Of a stretch of DNA of 64,000 nt, positions 61,562 to 64,000 are shown one piece after another. This DNA is from an uncultured Acidobacteriota bacterium. GTDB taxonomy: Bacteria; Acidobacteriota; Terriglobia; Bryobacterales; Bryobacteraceae. Made by a program: the position numbers and the translations under genes. The stretch spans positions 186,001 to 250,000 of the forward strand of contig CADEFM010000003.1 of the NCBI GenBank assembly GCA_902826605.1, read 5' to 3'. Each line of letters opens with the position of its first letter. Within the stretch, counting starts at the first letter, position 1. The notes beneath the pieces were generated by a model. It saw nothing but the letters and a program-made list of their open reading frames with translations. It searched no databases and was not told where the DNA came from.

Positions 61562-62365
61562 ATGCCAGTTGCTGTACGCTTTGCGCTCATCGTCGTTAGT
61601 CTGCCATTCCTCGCTATTGGCCTCTATTACCGCATTCGCGCCGCGAAATCGGGCGACAGGCTGGACCGAACCAAGGAAGGCTGGCCCATACTCATCGGCC
61701 TGAGACTCACGGGTCTGGCAACGCTCGCATCGATTGCCGCATGGCTGTGGAGCCCTGAGTGGTTCGAGTGGGCATCGTTTCCCATGCCTGACTGGGCGCG
61801 ATGGGTTGGTGTCGGCGGATTCGCGTTTAGCATCGCATGGCTGATATGGATGTTCATTTGCCTCGGCTCCAATCTCACTGACACAGTAGAAACCCGGAAA
61901 GATGCCCATTTCGTAGAGAGCGGCCCATACCGTTACGTCCGAAACCCGATGTATTCAGGGATTCTGATCGTGGGCCCAAGCCTCGGCCTCGCCCTGGGAA
62001 CCTGGCTTGTGCCGCTTGCGACCACCTTAATGTTCTTGATTCTTGCGAGACGCACGCGGATTGAAGAGACTTGGCTGATCGCTCGCTTTGGAAATCAGTA
62101 TCGCAGTTACATGAGCCGTGTCGGACGCTTCTTCCCGCACTTGCTGCTGGCTCTGACTTTGAGCGCGGCTTGGGAAGGAGCCGTCTCCGGCGAAGCGGTC
62201 TGCCGCATGCACTGCGCATCGAGTCACGATTCGGGCAGCGCGCAGGCGTCCTCGCTCGGCGCACTCACGGAACTGACGGTCACGCGTGTTTCGCGCTCCA
62301 TGGACTTCGGAATCAGGAGCGGAGTTTCCCAGGACGCCGCACGAATAAGAGGAGAAAGAGGTTAA
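61562..62365 (+). CDS. Isoprenylcysteine carboxyl methyltransferase-like membrane protein
   Basis: The first 200 residues have five to six membrane helices and the ICMT/PEMT signature VESGPYRYVRNPMYSGIL followed by RRTRIEETWLIARFGNQYRSYMSRVGRFFP. Such enzymes use SAM to methylate lipids or prenylcysteine. The family normally ends near RFFP; the last 70 residues (Ser/Ala-rich, low complexity) look like read-through, so a lost stop or frameshift near 62145-62170 is possible. Confidence 0.8.
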   Translation: MPVAVRFALIVVSLPFLAIGLYYRIRAAKSGDRLDRTKEGWPILIGLRLTGLATLASIAAWLWSPEWFEWASFPMPDWARWVGVGGFAFSIAWLIWMFICLGSNLTDTVETRKDAHFVESGPYRYVRNPMYSGILIVGPSLGLALGTWLVPLATTLMFLILARRTRIEETWLIARFGNQYRSYMSRVGRFFPHLLLALTLSAAWEGAVSGEAVCRMHCASSHDSGSAQASSLGALTELTVTRVSRSMDFGIRSGVSQDAARIRGERG

Positions 62366-62492
62366 TTTCTAAACGGGGCTCGATTCACGAGTGTGTGTTC
62401 TCCACGGGCGCCCCGCTTTTCCGTCACCCAAACTCCCAAGGCACGGCAATTTGACCCTACCCTTTTTGTCTCTTCTCGCCGATAGAAATAGC

Positions 62493-62801
62493 GTGGAGCA
62501 ACGAAACGAACGCCGATTTGCGGTTTCCAAGACGCTAACGATGAAGATACTTGCGCCCGGTCCAAGTCAAGGCATGTGCGTTGAGGCTAGCACGCTGAAT
62601 AGATCTGGGAATGGAATGCAGCTTCGCGTGGATGTTCCGGTCCCCAGCGGGGGATCGATAGAAATCATGAACGGCGGCATCATTATACGCGCCACCGTCC
62701 GCCACTGCAAGGAAGAGAATGGCACGTACATCGTTGGAATCCATATCCTAGAGTACGTAACGCCCATGGGCGATCTGATTGCTGAAAAGCGACCTCGCTG
62801 A
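62493..62801 (+). CDS. PilZ-domain protein
   Basis: A GTG at 62493 gives VEQRNERRFAVSKTLTMKIL, a PilZ start with the RxxxR-type arginines. The domain has TLNRSGNGMQLR where the usual N/D-x-S-x-x-G occurs and a closing beta strand (GTYIVGIHIL). An in-frame ATG at 62391 would add a stretch that does not resemble the family. It probably binds c-di-GMP. Confidence 0.75.
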   Translation: MEQRNERRFAVSKTLTMKILAPGPSQGMCVEASTLNRSGNGMQLRVDVPVPSGGSIEIMNGGIIIRATVRHCKEENGTYIVGIHILEYVTPMGDLIAEKRPR

Positions 62802-63120
62802 ACAATCCTAGGGAAATTTTCACGTAGGTATTTCAGCAATACCGAACGCTCATCATTCAGTCCCACCAAATCTGCCCCGGACTCGTTCGTCGATTCAGAT
62901 CAGATCGCACGAACTTCATACAAGTCTATCTTTTAGCGCGATAAGGCCTGTCTAGGCGAAGTCCGGGCGTCCCGCGAGCAAAGATATGTTACTTAGGGGA
63001 CGAATCACCTAGTTTTTTGGCAGCGACGGTACATCTCTCGGGTTAAGATCGTATTCCTTTCTCCTACAGCTGCACGTAAAGTGGAAATAGATCGCCGAAA
63101 AAGCGGACATTAAAACGAAA
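62802..63120. other. Gap between two PilZ genes
   Basis: About 320 bases with no supported gene; it presumably holds the promoter of the next PilZ gene. Confidence 0.5.
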
Positions 63121-63453
63121 ATGAGTAACCCGAATAAAGCAGCATTTTCTACGAGTGTATCGAGCCAAGAAGAGCGGGAGCGCCGTTCCGAGCCGCGCTA
63201 TGACGTGAACGAATACTCTGATATTCTGTTCTTAACGGCATCAGGCATATCATACGCCGCTCGCATAATGGATATTTCTCGTTCGGGAATTCGGCTCCGC
63301 AGCAAGATGCTTGTCACGGCGGATAGCGATATTACCGTATATATGAAAGATATGTGTCTGGAAGGCCGGATTTGTTATTGCAAACCAAACGATGTTGGAA
63401 CTTTTGACATTGGCGTGTTGATTACCGATTTGCGAACTTGGCGAATGGAATAG
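63121..63453 (+). CDS. PilZ-domain protein
   Basis: The 110-residue product has ERRSEPRYDV with the RxxxR signature and MDISRSGIRLRS as the D-x-S-x-x-G motif, followed by the beta-barrel strands. A 20-residue Ser/Asn-rich N-terminal extension precedes it. The third PilZ gene in the window, it is a possible c-di-GMP receptor. Confidence 0.85.
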   Translation: MSNPNKAAFSTSVSSQEERERRSEPRYDVNEYSDILFLTASGISYAARIMDISRSGIRLRSKMLVTADSDITVYMKDMCLEGRICYCKPNDVGTFDIGVLITDLRTWRME

Positions 63454-63858
63454 GATCTTTCGCACGGTTGCTAGCGCAGTGAATCTACATGCGCGAATCG
63501 GCAGCCGGCTTGTTTCCCAATCTCCACCCCCCGGTCGATAATACGTCTCAGTGAGCAAAGGATAAACATACTTATCCGGTTATCTGCAAGTATTATCGCT
63601 GCCAAGGAAAAAAGCGTGGCTGAAGACACGTCTTTCGGCGGCTCGAAACCCACATTTGGCAGTTTATGTCTAGTGAACGCCCAAATTATTCCCGATAGTA
63701 CGGATGGCAGTGCCACGGGGAACCAGCTCAACTCCTCCCGGCGGTCCCCTCGATCTGTCTCGAGAGCGCGGTTGTAGTCTGCTGCCGCGCTCCTTGCTGT
63801 TCGGTTGCGCCTGTCAGGCAATACGAGGGGAGCTGTCTGCGGCAGTTCGCCCTTCAGG
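63454..63858. other. Gap with no convincing gene
   Basis: A minus-strand frame at 63471-63821 (116 codons) has one weak hydrophobic stretch and no family motif or ribosome site. I do not call it a gene. Confidence 0.4.
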
Positions 63859-64000
63859 CTAGTTCGCCAGCGGATCGGGTCGCATTTGGAACTTTACAAG
63901 CTTGCTCGTGGTTCCTTTGCCACCTTCCATGTGGAATGGCGCTCGCGTCGCGATAGGCGTGTAGATGCCCTTTCCTTTCCAGCCGGTGTTCGGATTATCG
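63859..64000 (-). CDS. C-terminal end of a protein leaving the window
   Basis: The last 46 codons read NPNTGWKGKGIYTPIATRAP, then FHMEGGKGTTSKLVKFQMRP and DPLAN, ending at TAG 63859. The phrase APFHMEGGKGTTS recalls conserved C-termini of secreted acidobacterial proteins, but I cannot name the family. Confidence 0.65.
   Translation of the reverse strand, partial: DNPNTGWKGKGIYTPIATRAPFHMEGGKGTTSKLVKFQMRPDPLAN

Noticed and set aside
63471..63821. Minus-strand 116-codon frame near the window end
   Set aside because: No ribosome site, family motif or supportive neighbour; only a weak hydrophobic stretch.

Overview
The window looks like a chromosomal segment of an Acidobacteriota bacterium, probably of the Solibacter/Bryobacter type. 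This is inferred from protein flavour: acidobacterial-style secreted proteins (DUF6152, DUF3500), an acidobacterial-type Crp regulator, and a moderately GC-rich Gram-negative gene set that includes KDO synthesis. No rRNA or other taxonomic marker is present, so the assignment is an inference.

Positions 1-50000 are mostly core genome. In order they hold: an M20 amidohydrolase cut by the window start; an NtrB/NtrC-like two-component pair; a 1055-residue protein I do not recognise; malate dehydrogenase; trigger factor; a small nucleotidyltransferase module; metK; the cell-shape operon mreB-mreC-mreD-mrdA; modBC; a 1162-residue protein joining four domains (glycosyltransferase, carbohydrate-binding-like, methyltransferase, deacetylase); secreted proteins; a VapBC pair with a clear operator; the F1 part of ATP synthase with two b-type subunits (atpF', atpF, H, A, G, D, C); ndk, sucC-sucD; kdsB-pyrG-kdsA; DUF1844/MBL/ribF; and xseB-ispA-tlyA-nadK-gltP. 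Many neighbours overlap by 1-4 bases, which implies translational coupling.

A tRNA-Val(CAC) at 49911-49987 marks the change to an accessory region of about 11 kb. Exact and degenerate copies of the tRNA 3' end lie about 2 kb and 4 kb downstream. The region holds two families of mobile DNA. The first is a set of IS1-like cassettes with inverted repeat GGTAGTGGTCAACTTT. Each carries a different small passenger gene between the transposase stop and the inverted repeat, and in two of the three the repeat itself supplies the passenger's stop codon. One 545-bp cassette is intact at both ends and has an exact 8-bp target duplication, although two thirds of its transposase is missing. The second is a pair of complete IS1595-like elements (2257 and 2095 bp), each with terminal inverted repeats, an exact 8-bp target duplication, an intact transposase, an unrelated membrane-protein passenger and a conserved gene of about 50 codons. 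The second element disrupted the 3' end of a Crp/Fnr regulator, whose pre-insertion C-terminus can be rebuilt from the flanks.

Positions 61500-64000 return to ordinary genes: an isoprenylcysteine-methyltransferase-like membrane protein, two PilZ proteins (a third PilZ and a bactofilin lie inside the accessory region) and the 3' end of a gene that leaves the window.

The strongest novelty candidates are the passenger-carrying IS1-like cassettes with an end-encoded stop codon, the IS1595 elements with a shared micro-gene, the tandem micro-protein/nucleotidyltransferase module at 10207-11231, and the four-domain glycan protein.
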